The position numbers were made by a program, and so were the translations under genes. From the NCBI RefSeq assembly GCF_003574445.1, contig NZ_KZ984567.1, positions 1 through 61,263 of the forward strand: a stretch of DNA of 61,263 bases, written 5' to 3'. This DNA is from Streptomyces sp. YIM 130001 (GTDB taxonomy: Bacteria > Actinomycetota > Actinomycetes > Streptomycetales > Streptomycetaceae). The notes beneath the pieces were generated by a model that did no database searches, was not told the origin of the DNA, and was given only the letters and a program-made list of their open reading frames with translations. This document shows positions 8,449 to 17,536 of this stretch, one piece after another (the stretch's first letter is position 1; every line of letters begins with the position of its first letter).

Positions 8449-9978
8449 CTATTGTGGGGACGGGTCGGTTCCCGCGGTGTAGGAGTCTTTGACCTTGACC
8501 TCGCTGACGCCGCGGCCTTCGGGGAACACATCCCGCCAGGCGCCGATGAGGTGGAGTTCGTCGGTGCCCATCGCGCGGACGACCGTGAGGCCCGCTTCGT
8601 GGGCCTTGAAGGCCTTCATCCACAGGTTCGCGAACGCCTGGGAGCGGATGATGTGCATCCAGTCGGGGCGATAGAGCTCCCGGTTGTAGTTCGACTCCCC
8701 CATCGTGGACACGAACTTGGAGTACATGGCTTTCACGTACTCGAGTGTCACCGGGTCGTCCTCGGCGAGTGCTCGGTCGCGGGCGTCTTTGAGGGCTACG
8801 CGGAACTTCTCCAGCAGGCCTTCGGTGGCTCCCGAGGTGTAGGACTCGTGGATCTCGGGCGGATCGCACAGGCCGTACTTGGGGCCGGACAGGCGCAGCA
8901 GGAGGCGCAGGGTGGGTTCGGTGACCCACAGGGGGCCGGGTTCGTCGCGCTGTCCGATCGGGTTGGGGAGCACGGTGTCGTGGTTCCAGGCGGGTGGGGT
9001 GATGAGGTGGATACCGGCGCGGCGCCGGTCGTGGGGCAGGCCGGTCGTGTGCTCGAGTTGGCCGAGCGGGAGGTGGGTTTTGAGGGCGGACAGGTAGGCG
9101 CCGTTGATGTCGAGAGCGGTGATCTCGTGGGCGCCGGGCGGGAGTTCGGGGCGAGTCCATTTGGGGCGTGCTTCCCAGATCTGGTCCGCGCCGCGGGATG
9201 TCTGCTTTTTGAGGACATCCGGGACCCAGGGGTGAGCGATCACGTCGTAGCGGCCGCCCTTACGAGTCTCGTCGAGCAACGCCATCGCGTCCGGGATCGC
9301 CTTCTTCACCAGCGCCGCCGTGGCCGCGTCGACGTCACCGTGGTGAGTAGTCAATGCAGCTTGGACTGCGTAGGTGATGAGGTCGGTCGCCTCGTTCGAC
9401 GGCTGGAAGGCGCGCCGCGTCGACGTCGCAGCCCCCGAACCCTGCGGGTGTCGGCTACGGCCGTTGGCCCCGGGCGTGTGGGCAGTTGTGGGCTGGGTTT
9501 CTTGGTGGGGTGCCGGTTGTGCGGGCGGGGTGGTCGGCGCGCAGTCGGCGGGGTCCAGGTGCTGAGGGAAACCAGCCACTCGCCGGTGAGTCAGCTTCCC
9601 GCACAGCACACACGACTCTGGGACCGCCAGGTCCTCGACATCGTCGCCGTCGGCGTCGCCGGCGGGTTCCGGCGCGAACTCAACGTCGGATCCCGCCGAC
9701 GGCATGTCAGGTGTTTCCGGGGCGGGGGGCTGCGGCGGTGTGAGTTTCGCAGCCAGCCCGTCCAACAGGTAGGCGTACTTTGTCCGGATCTCGCCCGACG
9801 GGTCCCGGCCCGTCTCCCAGCCGGTGACCGTCGACGGGGACACCCCGACGGCCCGGGCAACCTGCGCCTTGGACAGACCGGCCTGCTCGCGCAACTCCCG
9901 GCGGACGTCGGCGTCGGGGAGCTGCGCCTCGGAGCCGACGCCGGCGAGGAGCGAGTCGATCGCGTCGAACTCCCCCAT
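8449..9978 (-). CDS. Tap-like telomere-associated protein
   Basis: A 509-residue protein from ATG 9978, preceded by GAGGAGG. Residues 20-75 form an XRE-type HTH (LSKAQVARAVGVSPSTVTGW). A Pro-rich linker with a CVLCGKL...H zinc-like motif follows. The C-terminal part has TALDINGAYLSALKTHLPLG, VLPNPIG, YSKFVSTMGESNY and YRPDWMHIIRSQAFANLW. This order of polymerase-like motifs recalls the Tap protein of Streptomyces telomeres, which binds the terminal 3' overhang and recruits Tpg. The genuine Tap is longer (about 740 residues), so this is a shorter, divergent relative, probably from a linear plasmid or an integrated plasmid remnant. Its start overlaps the stop of the small gene upstream by one base. 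Confidence 0.6.
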   Translation of the reverse strand: MGEFDAIDSLLAGVGSEAQLPDADVRRELREQAGLSKAQVARAVGVSPSTVTGWETGRDPSGEIRTKYAYLLDGLAAKLTPPQPPAPETPDMPSAGSDVEFAPEPAGDADGDDVEDLAVPESCVLCGKLTHRRVAGFPQHLDPADCAPTTPPAQPAPHQETQPTTAHTPGANGRSRHPQGSGAATSTRRAFQPSNEATDLITYAVQAALTTHHGDVDAATAALVKKAIPDAMALLDETRKGGRYDVIAHPWVPDVLKKQTSRGADQIWEARPKWTRPELPPGAHEITALDINGAYLSALKTHLPLGQLEHTTGLPHDRRRAGIHLITPPAWNHDTVLPNPIGQRDEPGPLWVTEPTLRLLLRLSGPKYGLCDPPEIHESYTSGATEGLLEKFRVALKDARDRALAEDDPVTLEYVKAMYSKFVSTMGESNYNRELYRPDWMHIIRSQAFANLWMKAFKAHEAGLTVVRAMGTDELHLIGAWRDVFPEGRGVSEVKVKDSYTAGTDPSPQ

Positions 9979-10229
9979 CACCCCTCCTCTTCCGGGCTGG
10001 TGCGCTTGGCACGGCGACGCTCGGCGAGAGCGGGCGTCACGGTCTCCTTGACCCGCTGCTCCCCCCAACCGGTGATCTGCGCAGCACGACCGATCCTGCC
10101 GTGCACCGGCCGACCCGTCACCGGATCCCGGGCCAAATAGACACGCAGCACGTCAGCCACCCGGGCTTCAGCGGCCCTCAGTCTCTCGACGGCTTCAGCC
10201 AGGTCGGCCTCGCACTCCACATACGACAT
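9978..10229 (-). CDS. Small protein upstream of tap-like gene
   Basis: Eighty-three residues from ATG 10229 (MSYVECEADLAEAVERLRAA). A short helical N-terminal half precedes a putative HTH region (GRIGRAAQITGWGEQRVKET). It ends with TGATG overlapping the Tap-like start, so the two are translationally coupled. No strong ribosome site is visible and the start is uncertain; the frame stays open further upstream. It may be an accessory DNA-binding subunit of the same replication or telomere module. This is inference from position. Confidence 0.5.
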   Translation of the reverse strand: MSYVECEADLAEAVERLRAAEARVADVLRVYLARDPVTGRPVHGRIGRAAQITGWGEQRVKETVTPALAERRRAKRTSPEEEG

Positions 10230-10321
10230 ACCGTCGACGATATCCGATTCATAACCGTTCCCAAATCCGTGACAGTCATCATTCTGCAGATCACACAGCA
10301 TTTCCAAATGCCGCAAACAAA

Positions 10322-10732
10322 ATCGAGACCACCGCTGACCCCGACACCGCCCACGACACCCCCAAGACCGCGTCCGCCCCCCTAAGCCTCGAACTGGACA
10401 ACACCGACCAGACCTCGTTAACCCCCACCCTGGACATCGCACCCACCTTCCAACAGACCGTCCGCGACAACCAAAAGGCGTTCACCACTCAAATTCGCGC
10501 CGAATGTCAGCTGCCGGGCTGTCCGAACGGCTGCGCGCGAACCGCCCGCGCGTCAGGCACGAAAGCACCCTCGAGTCCCACGCACGCATCCTCGTGGACG
10601 TTTGACGAGGCGACTGGGCAACCCCTCGGCAGACGCCGACGCACCCGGGCGCGCACGGGCCGTGCACATCCGCGTGCACTCCAATCACATGATGCAGACC
10701 TCAACGCGCTGGCGTCGCAGTGCCGCCGGTGA
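10322..10732 (+). other. Coding-like open frame without a start codon
   Basis: The plus-strand frame from 10322 to the stop at 10730..10732 has strongly C-biased third positions, especially in its first 150 bases. It reads TASAPLSLELDNTDQTSLTP, then TFQQTVRDNQKAFTTQIRAE, and later a basic tail. The frame is open upstream to about 10230 but contains no ATG, GTG or TTG there. It may be the 3' part of a gene whose start was lost. No family recognised. Confidence 0.25.
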
Positions 10733-11995
10733 CTGTCCGCCCCAGCACATGGCCAGCGTCACAGGCAGGATGGGCAGCGCGAGCGTCGCGTTCCCCGTGG
10801 CCGCACATGCCGGCCAGCCTCAGCCGACGCGGCTACGGGGAACACACCGCCCGTACTGCCACTAACACGCGACCAGTGGAACCGTGCGGCCACAACACCA
10901 ACGCCGCAGCACGACGCCGGACAGGATGGCCGTCCGTGACCGCGGCGGGCAGGGGCGATGCTGGGCATGAGGAGCCTTCCGAGAGGTTCGTGGACTTTCA
11001 CCCCCACGGTGACGGCGACCGGCACCCATCGGCACAGGACGGCACGGGTTCACCCGTTCACGCCGCAGCGACCGGCTAGTCATTCTCGATCCACTGCTTC
11101 CTCAGCCTCGGGATCACGCAGTCACGCACTCGCCCCGCACCAGGCCGGCCTATGCAGCCCGCCGCACGTCAATGGCGGGAGGGGACAGCTCGCGCTGCGA
11201 GTGAGCCGCCTCATAGTGATGGTGATGCAACACAGTCGGTAGTGAGCGCCGCGAATGCCGCGTCCGCAGGCAGCCGACTCGATCACTACACGAATCCAGC
11301 CGAGCTGGTCCTCTCCCCCACCGCCGCCGACCGCGTCACCGCCCTGGGCCGGGCCCCGATGACTCACCTCACTCACGCCCTGCCCGGCTGGCCCATGACG
11401 GCACGGCGCAGGCGCCGTGGCCACCGTCACTTGCTACGACAGGTCCAGCTGGCCTTCACCAGGGCGCCCGGGACACGGAGTGGTGAGTCCGCATCGTGGT
11501 CGGGTGGGCCGTCACTGTCAGCGGCAAGTAGGCAGGCCGGGGAAATCATCCATCGTGGGCGTTTTGATCTCCTGGGCCGCATCGACCTCGTTATCTCCCT
11601 CCGCTCGCGACGAAGGGGGTTGTGGGGTGCGAGCGGCGATGTGTCCGAGTACAGCGGAAACGAGGAATGGATCGTGCATGCATTCAAGAATGCATGCCGC
11701 TCGCAAGATGTGTGCTGTCGAGACGGGTGCGATCAGCGTCAATCACCCTCATGACCTTCCCCCGGTGCAAATACGCGGGAGGCCGCTAGGATCCGGCACA
11801 AAATTTCACTATTCACCCTCTTCAGGTGTTGCCGGCGCGCAGTTGTACAGGCGGTCGGCGGTCACCGATCCGCAACGTGCACTCCGGAGCCGACGGAGGA
11901 GCGTGCTCAGGGCGGTGTGTTCCATCCGGGCCAGCGGTGTTCCAGGGGTGCGTCGGCTCGGGACCGGATGACCCGAACCTTTGGATGCGGGCTCC
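10733..11995. other. Gene-poor region
   Basis: No open frame in this 1.26-kb stretch has the codon bias, start context or motifs of a gene. It contains a 22-bp palindrome at 11675..11696 and is locally less GC-rich near 11640-11830. It lies between the plasmid-like module and the DUF218 gene. Confidence 0.45.
11675..11696. repeat. 22-bp perfect palindrome
   Basis: GCATGCATTC, two bases, then GAATGCATGC. The symmetry is exact and the site is AT-rich relative to its surroundings, as expected for an operator. No gene begins clearly next to it. Confidence 0.6.
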
Positions 11996-13006
11996 TCAGG
12001 CGCTCCAGCCGACCAAAATGGCCAGAGCTGTCAGGCCCAGGCACAGCGCGGCGTTGACGATCCGGTGCTCCCAGAAGACCGCGACGAACTCACGGATGGT
12101 GGCGCTCGGCCAGAAGTACGAGGCGGTCGGCGAGCCGATGACCTGCCCGCGCACACCCTCCCGGCGGGCGGTCATCGCCGCACGGAAGGCATGAAAGTTG
12201 TTGGTCACCACGACGCAGACGTAGCCATCGTCGGCCGCCTCCATGATCCGGCGACTGAAGCGCAGGTTCTCTCCGGTCGTGCGTGACTCCGATTCCTCGA
12301 CCACGGTCGTCGGGTCCGCGCCCTCGGCAACTAGCCAGCGTCCCATCGCCTCGGCCTCGGGCAGTTCCTCGTCCGGCCCCTGGCCGCCGGAGGTCAGCAG
12401 CACACAGGGCTTCGCACCGCGCGCCACCTGGTCCTGCTGGACGCGCAGTCCCCTTTGCAGCCGCGAGGCAAGCAGCGGAGGCACGCGCTCGCCTTCGATG
12501 AGCCCGGACCCCAGCATCACCACGTAGTCCACGTCGCCCCGCACTCGGATGCGGCTGTAGAGGAACGCGTACGCCAGAAAGCACAGGAACAGGAATGCCA
12601 CATAGCCGGTGACCAGTACGACAGCGAGGATGAACGCCTGGTAGGCACGCGACGAGCCGATGTAGTCGGCGCTGACCACCAGAGCCAGCACGGCGAAGAT
12701 ACCCACGCCCGCCAGGCCCGACAGGAGGTTGGCGGGCCGACGCCCCTCCTTCCGGACCATAGTGAGCCCGTTGAGCAGGAGAAAGCAGCCCAGGATCACG
12801 ATGGCCACGGCGGGCACGACGAAGACGAGGCTGTAGATGAGAACGGCCGCCCTGCCTGGCAACCGGTCCACCTGCGTCAGCAGGGCGAACGACAGGCACA
12901 GCACGGTCAGTCCGAGCAGAACCGCGTTGCTGAACTGTCGTCGGTCCCGCCTCACGCCCCAGCAGAACCAGAGGAGGAAACCGGCTGTCGGCACAAAAGC
13001 GAGCAT
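11996..13006 (-). CDS. DUF218 (YdcF/SanA-like) membrane protein
   Basis: A 336-residue protein. Five or so transmembrane segments fill residues 1-150. A cytosolic or extracellular DUF218 domain follows, with DYVVMLGSGLIEGERVP, TSGGQGPDEELPEAEAMGRW, ESRTTGENLRFS and VVVTNNFHAFRA. A last hydrophobic segment closes the protein. DUF218 proteins such as SanA and ElyC influence envelope integrity and peptidoglycan synthesis; the chemistry is unsettled. The same membrane-plus-DUF218 architecture is common in Gram-positive bacteria. The gene lies 72 bp downstream of the secreted-protein gene, with both on the minus strand. Confidence 0.85.
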   Translation of the reverse strand: MLAFVPTAGFLLWFCWGVRRDRRQFSNAVLLGLTVLCLSFALLTQVDRLPGRAAVLIYSLVFVVPAVAIVILGCFLLLNGLTMVRKEGRRPANLLSGLAGVGIFAVLALVVSADYIGSSRAYQAFILAVVLVTGYVAFLFLCFLAYAFLYSRIRVRGDVDYVVMLGSGLIEGERVPPLLASRLQRGLRVQQDQVARGAKPCVLLTSGGQGPDEELPEAEAMGRWLVAEGADPTTVVEESESRTTGENLRFSRRIMEAADDGYVCVVVTNNFHAFRAAMTARREGVRGQVIGSPTASYFWPSATIREFVAVFWEHRIVNAALCLGLTALAILVGWSA

Positions 13007-13078
13007 CGAGGACCTCGGAGCGTTCGGCCGCGTGATGCGGCGGGAAGGACGAGAACCATTGCGCGGGGAGCACGCAGC

Positions 13079-13531
13079 TCACTGCGCGGAGCGGCGGTTG
13101 CCCTCCACCCAGTCCTCGTTCGTCTGCCAGGCGTACAGCGTGTGTCCCTTCATGGCGACGTAGTACGAGCCACACCGCCCCTGCGCGTCGTCCGTGATCC
13201 CGCCGGGGAACCAAGCGGCGTCGATCTCGGGTTCCGGGGTCTTCGCAGCGTCGAGCGGCTGGCACGGTGCAGGCAGCTTGCCGTCGGGGAGTGTGGCCTT
13301 GAGGATGCGTTCGCCCCCGGTGGTGCGCATGGCGTACTCGACGGACGAGGCGCCGTCCGGGAGCCAGCGCGGAACGGACTTCCTGTCCGCTTTGGCCTCC
13401 TGACCAGTCGCGTAGGAAGACGCCTCCTCGTGCCGGCCCTCGTACCACTGCTTGGCCTCGGGTACGGCCACCGCGCCTGCCACTCCCAGTACGGCCACGA
13501 CGGCCAGTGCACCTACCAGAACGCCACGCAT
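13079..13531 (-). CDS. Secreted or membrane-anchored protein of unknown function
   Basis: A 150-residue protein with an N-terminal hydrophobic segment (VLVGALAVVAVLGVAGAVAV) lacking a clear cleavage site, so it may remain anchored. The exported part contains two Cys (in APCQPL and GRCGSYYVA) that could form a disulfide. The start is an ATG 6 bp after GGAGAG. It is upstream of the DUF218 gene in the same direction and could be co-transcribed. I do not recognise a named family. Confidence 0.7.
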   Translation of the reverse strand: MRGVLVGALAVVAVLGVAGAVAVPEAKQWYEGRHEEASSYATGQEAKADRKSVPRWLPDGASSVEYAMRTTGGERILKATLPDGKLPAPCQPLDAAKTPEPEIDAAWFPGGITDDAQGRCGSYYVAMKGHTLYAWQTNEDWVEGNRRSAQ

Positions 13532-14126
13532 TGTCTCTCCTGTCCAGAATCAAGAAGTTCCGTTTCATCCATTTTCGTACTTCTTGCCATCTAGAACATC
13601 CACCTTCCTGGCGTATGGGGGTAGTCCCCTGGTAGCACGCACCCCTGAGACGCCCCTGACTGCTCGATTCGCGATCGCGCGGCAGGTCGTCCCGCAGGTG
13701 AGGTTCTGAGCGACGGGCCTGAACAGCTGGGCCTTCGCCGCAACGAGCTGACACTTCGTGATTGAGGCGCTTGGAGTGCGATGCCATCGGTGACAGGCCT
13801 TTCCGAGTAGCGCCGGCGCCCTCCGTACCGCACGTCCGCAGGCTCCGGTGCGGCCCGGACGGGCACCTCGGCATACCGGCGGGAACACGAATGAAATGCA
13901 GGGCCCTAGCAGGCTCCGTTTGCATGACGATGCCGGTTACCTGCGCGCTGCACTTCCCCTCCCCCGTCATCTTTCGCGGTCCTGCAAGAGGGCCGCGAAA
14001 GGATGACGGGGGCGCTCCGAGGGTCCTGCCCGATAGGCGTCGTCGACCAGGGCTGCGCGGGCGGACCCACCTTGCGGGAGCTGACGGCGCCGGGTCGAAT
14101 CAGCGGTGACTCGCTGACTTGGGGTC
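13532..14126. other. Intergenic region with a long hairpin
   Basis: No gene is supported in these 595 bases. It holds the long inverted repeat at 13963..14010. Confidence 0.5.
13963..14010. repeat. Long imperfect inverted repeat (hairpin)
   Basis: CCCGTCATCTTTCGCGG is followed after about a dozen bases by CCGCGAAAGGATGACGGG, a stem of about 18 pairs with one bulge, extended by short CC/GG pairing towards the loop. No U-tract follows on either strand. It could be a terminator, or an end of the adjacent IS110 remnant. Confidence 0.55.
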
Positions 14127-14735
14127 ATGGCGCTGAGGCGGCGGGGCGAGATCACCGCCGAGCTGACCGTACTGGTCGGCTTCGATCAAGACGTTGTCGC
14201 CGGGACCGCCCGCGCCAGGAACCGCATCGGCGGCCTGCTCACCCAGTTCCTCCTCCCCCCCCAGCCTGGAACGCGTCCTTGGCCCCCGGCTCAGCCACCG
14301 GGCGGTGACCTGGCTGCTGGAACGCTACGGATCTCCCGCCGCCCTGCGAAAAGGGCCGGCCGCCGCAGACTCGTTGAGGTGCCCCGGCCCAAGGCCTCAC
14401 GCATGGCACGGCGGCTGATCGACGACGTCTTCGACGCCCGCGACACCCGCGACACCCGCGACACCCGCGACACCCGCGACACCCGCGACGAGCAGACCGT
14501 AGTGTCCCCGGCACCGGCGCCCCGGGCGTCGTGGTCGCCTCGATGGCCCGCTCGCTCGTAGCCATTCACGAACAACGACGGGCTCTGGAAGCCCAGATCG
14601 ACACCCTGATCTAGGAGCACTCTCTTTCCTGGGTCCTGATCTCGATGCCGGGTATCGCGGTCAGGAGCGCAGTCGTTCTCCTGGTCACCGTCGGCGACGC
14701 CACCAGCTTCCCCACCGCCGGACCCGACAGGATTG
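14127..14735 (+). pseudogene. IS110-family transposase remnant
   Basis: Three frames carry successive pieces of an IS110-type (DEDD) transposase: ITAELTVLVGFDQDVVAG and RNRIGGLLTQF; then LSHRAVTWLLERYGSPAALR; RRRLVEVPRPKASRMARRLI and EQTVV; finally SWVLISMPGIAVRSAVVLLV and VGDATSFPTAG, the conserved C-terminal SMPG domain. The frame changes at least three times, and both the N-terminal catalytic part and the C-terminal end are missing. A five-fold 9-bp repeat interrupts it at 14442. It is a dead fragment. Confidence 0.8.
14442..14486 (+). repeat. 9-bp tandem repeat, five copies
   Basis: GACACCCGC repeated five times in register, encoding Asp-Thr-Arg units inside the IS110 remnant. Related transposases as I recall them have no repeat here, so it appears to be a local slippage expansion. 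Confidence 0.85.
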
Positions 14736-15071
14736 TCTGTTGCTGTGGCCCAGGGAAATGAGCCGGAAGTATGTGGCCCAGTCGGGAGCAGCTTCTTCCC
14801 GTCCTGCGACCTCGCCCCGGCCGGAAGGCTCGCGAACCACACTGCACACCCCTGGAAAGTGGAGGTGCCACAACCGCTGGAGCTGACGGGGCGGTTGTGT
14901 GGCGTACGCGTCGTCGGGGGCAGGACGGGGTGAGTCGTTCAACTCGTTCACGTAACTGCCCTGGTTCGGCCGTTCCTTGGGAGCGGCGGGTGGCCGCTAA
15001 TGGACCGGGGCGCATGTCGCAGGACGGAGCGCGCCCCGTGTCAGGTTCTGCGCATGAAGTGGGGGCTTCGA

Positions 15072-15863
15072 ATGAGCATCGAGCTGTGTCTCGCCGACGG
15101 AATCGCCGAGATCGTCCTCAACCGGCCGGACAAGCACAATGCCATGACCCTGGAGATGTACGAGGACTTGGGGCGAGCCTTCGAGCGGGTGCGAGTCGAT
15201 CCGTCGATCCGGGCGGCCGTCGTCCGCGGCAGCACCCCCGCGGCGTTCTGCGCGGGAGCGGACCGACTCGAGGCGGTACCCGCGCTCGTCGAGGGACGGT
15301 GCGACATCTCGGCCTGGGACGGTGCCCATCTCAAGAACACTGATGTGTTCAAGCCGGTGATCTCCGCCATCGACGGCTACTGCTTCGGTGCGGGTTTCGA
15401 GATCATGTTGGGGACGGATATCCGTATTGCGGCCAGAACTGCCGTATTCGGGCTGCCGGAAGCCGCGGCGGGGCTGGTGCCTGCGGGCGGGACACTGGTG
15501 CGTCTGGTGCGGCAGATTCCGTATGCCCACGCCATGGACCTCCTGCTGAGTGGACGGCGGATCACTGCCGACGAGGCGCTCGCCATGGGGCTGGTCAGTC
15601 AGGTGGTGGAGCCCGAGGAACTGCTTGCCACCGCACGGCGACGTGTGATCGCGCTGGGCAGCCTCAGTCAGCACGCGCTGCGTGTCATCAAGGAGTCCGT
15701 GATCCGGCTCGGTGATCTGCCTCAGTCGGAAGCGTTCGGGGCCGAAGCCGTGTGCGGAGGCGAGGCCTTTCGAAGCGCCGATGCCGCGGAAGGGGTCGCC
15801 GCGTTCGCCGAGCGCCGGGCGCCCCGATTCCCCAGTGTGCTGAACGAGGCGGGCGCACGATGA
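15072..15863 (+). CDS. Enoyl-CoA hydratase/isomerase family protein
   Basis: A 263-residue crotonase-fold protein from ATG 15072 with a GGGGG ribosome site. The oxyanion-hole segment is AAFCAGADRLEAV. Both catalytic Glu positions of true hydratases are present, in GAGFEIMLGTDIRIA and GLPEAAAGLVPAGGT, so hydration or dehydration of an enoyl-CoA is likely. It is the first gene of a coupled operon with an acyl-CoA ligase (4-bp overlap) and an MDR oxidoreductase. With the nearby HMG-CoA synthase, one possible substrate is HMG-CoA/3-methylglutaconyl-CoA; ordinary fatty-acid or aromatic catabolism is equally compatible with the sequence. Confidence 0.85.
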   Translation: MSIELCLADGIAEIVLNRPDKHNAMTLEMYEDLGRAFERVRVDPSIRAAVVRGSTPAAFCAGADRLEAVPALVEGRCDISAWDGAHLKNTDVFKPVISAIDGYCFGAGFEIMLGTDIRIAARTAVFGLPEAAAGLVPAGGTLVRLVRQIPYAHAMDLLLSGRRITADEALAMGLVSQVVEPEELLATARRRVIALGSLSQHALRVIKESVIRLGDLPQSEAFGAEAVCGGEAFRSADAAEGVAAFAERRAPRFPSVLNEAGAR

Positions 15864-17536
15864 CCGCGAGTGCCGCCGGTGGTGAGGGCGCCATGAGTTA
15901 CGCGTGCGGTACCGCCACAGAGCCGTTGCTCGGCCACACCATCGGCGCCGATCTGGACGCGACGGCCGCCCGCTTCCCGCACCGCCATGCGCTGGTCGAA
16001 TGCTGGACCGGGCGGCGCTGGACCTATCGGGAGCTGTGTGCGGAGGTGGACGCCCTGAGCCTGGGCCTGCTCGCGGCGGGTGTCCACAAGGGCGAGCGGG
16101 TCGGGATCTGGGCGCCGAACTGCGCGGAGTGGGTCTTCGTCCAGTACGCGACCGCCAAGATCGGCGCGATCCTGACGACGGTCAACCCCGCCTACAAGGC
16201 GGCCGAGACAGCCCATGTGCTCCGGCTGGCCGAGGTCGGCACGCTGATCACGGCCCGGGAGTACAAGGGAGCGGATTTCCGGGCCATGGTGGACGAGGTT
16301 CGCACTGAACTGAAGGAACCGGTCCGCCTGTTGGTCATCGGCAGCCCTGAGTGGGAGGACCTCCTGGAGCGGGGGCGTGCCGCGGATCCCGGACGCCTGG
16401 CCGCGGCACAGCGGGACTGCGCGGCCGACGACCCGATCAACATCCAGTTCACCTCGGGCACCAGTGGCTTCCCCAAGGGTGCGACCCTCACCCATCACGG
16501 CATCCTCAACAACGCGTACTTCGTGGGCGGGCTCCTCGGCTATACGGAGGCGGACCGGCTGTGCCTGCCCGTCCCCCTCTTCCACTGCTTCGGCATGGTC
16601 CTCGGCACCCTCGCCTGCACCGCGCGCGGCGCCACCATCGTGCTCCCGGCGCCGGGCTTCGACGCCGCCGCGACGCTCGACGCCATCGAGGCGGAGCGCT
16701 GCACGTCCGTGTACGGGGTGCCCACCATGTTCCTCGCACTGCTCGCCGATCCGGCGCTCGACCGGCGCGCGCTCGCCTCACTGCGTACCGGAATCATGGC
16801 GGGCGCCCCCTGCCCGCCATCGCTGCTCGAACTGGTCGCCTCCCGGCTGGGAGCGACGGGGATCACCACGTCGTACGGCATGACCGAGACCTCCCCGACG
16901 GCGGTGCAGACCTCCTTCACCGACCCGCTGAGCCGCCGGGTGGGCACGGTGGGTCCGCCGCTGCCGTATGTCGAGGTGAAGGTCGTCGACCCCGTGGGTG
17001 ACCGGATCGTGCCGCGCGGGACGGCGGGCGAGATCTGCGTACGCGGCTATCTGGTGATGCAGGGGTACTGGCGGCAGCCCGACCGGACCGCAGAGGCCGT
17101 CGACGGCGCCGGCTGGATGCATACCGGCGACACGGGGACCATGACTACGGACGGGTGCCTGGTCATCAGCGGCCGGATCACCGACATGGTGATCCGCGGC
17201 GGTGAGAACATCTATCCGCGCGAGATCGAGGACTTCCTTCGGACGCATCCAGGTGTGCACGACGTGGCGGTGGTGGGCGTCCCCGACCCACGGGTCGGGG
17301 AGGAGCTGATGGCCTGGGTGGTGAGGCACCCGGGCACCGAACCGCTCACCGCCGACGCAATGCGCGCGTACTGCGAGGGACGGATCGCGCACTACAAGAT
17401 TCCGCGCTACGTGCAGCTGACGGACGCGTTTCCCATGACCGCCTCGGGCAAGGTCCGCAAGGCGGAACTACGGGCGGCCGCAGCGCAGTTGACCCAGGTG
17501 CCCGCCGGTGCTGCCGCACCCCGGGAGGAGGCGTGA
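15860..17536 (+). CDS. Acyl-CoA ligase (AMP-forming, FadD-like)
   Basis: A 558-residue ANL-superfamily enzyme. The P-loop is FTSGTSGFPKGATLTH, A5 is TTSYGMTETSP, A7 is WMHTGDTG, A8 is ISGRITDMVIRGGENIYP, and the A10 lysine is in MTASGKVRK. The order and spacing fit a fatty-acid or medium-chain acyl-CoA synthetase rather than an NRPS domain, and no carrier domain follows. The ATG overlaps the stop of the hydratase gene (ATGA); a second ATG at 15892 is also possible. It would activate a carboxylic acid to its CoA thioester for the neighbouring hydratase and oxidoreductase. Substrate unknown. Confidence 0.88.
   Translation: MTASAAGGEGAMSYACGTATEPLLGHTIGADLDATAARFPHRHALVECWTGRRWTYRELCAEVDALSLGLLAAGVHKGERVGIWAPNCAEWVFVQYATAKIGAILTTVNPAYKAAETAHVLRLAEVGTLITAREYKGADFRAMVDEVRTELKEPVRLLVIGSPEWEDLLERGRAADPGRLAAAQRDCAADDPINIQFTSGTSGFPKGATLTHHGILNNAYFVGGLLGYTEADRLCLPVPLFHCFGMVLGTLACTARGATIVLPAPGFDAAATLDAIEAERCTSVYGVPTMFLALLADPALDRRALASLRTGIMAGAPCPPSLLELVASRLGATGITTSYGMTETSPTAVQTSFTDPLSRRVGTVGPPLPYVEVKVVDPVGDRIVPRGTAGEICVRGYLVMQGYWRQPDRTAEAVDGAGWMHTGDTGTMTTDGCLVISGRITDMVIRGGENIYPREIEDFLRTHPGVHDVAVVGVPDPRVGEELMAWVVRHPGTEPLTADAMRAYCEGRIAHYKIPRYVQLTDAFPMTASGKVRKAELRAAAAQLTQVPAGAAAPREEA

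Noticed and set aside
8320..10140. A 606-residue plus-strand frame opposite the Tap-like gene
   Set aside because: The minus strand has the HTH, a strong ribosome site and coupled neighbours. The plus frame has no motif or start context.
12090..13970. A 626-residue minus-strand frame over the DUF218 gene
   Set aside because: It is a shadow of the DUF218 and secreted-protein genes, which have ribosome sites and membrane segments in their own frames.
14442..14486. Tandem repeat considered as a CRISPR array
   Set aside because: Nine-base units without spacers, inside a transposase remnant.
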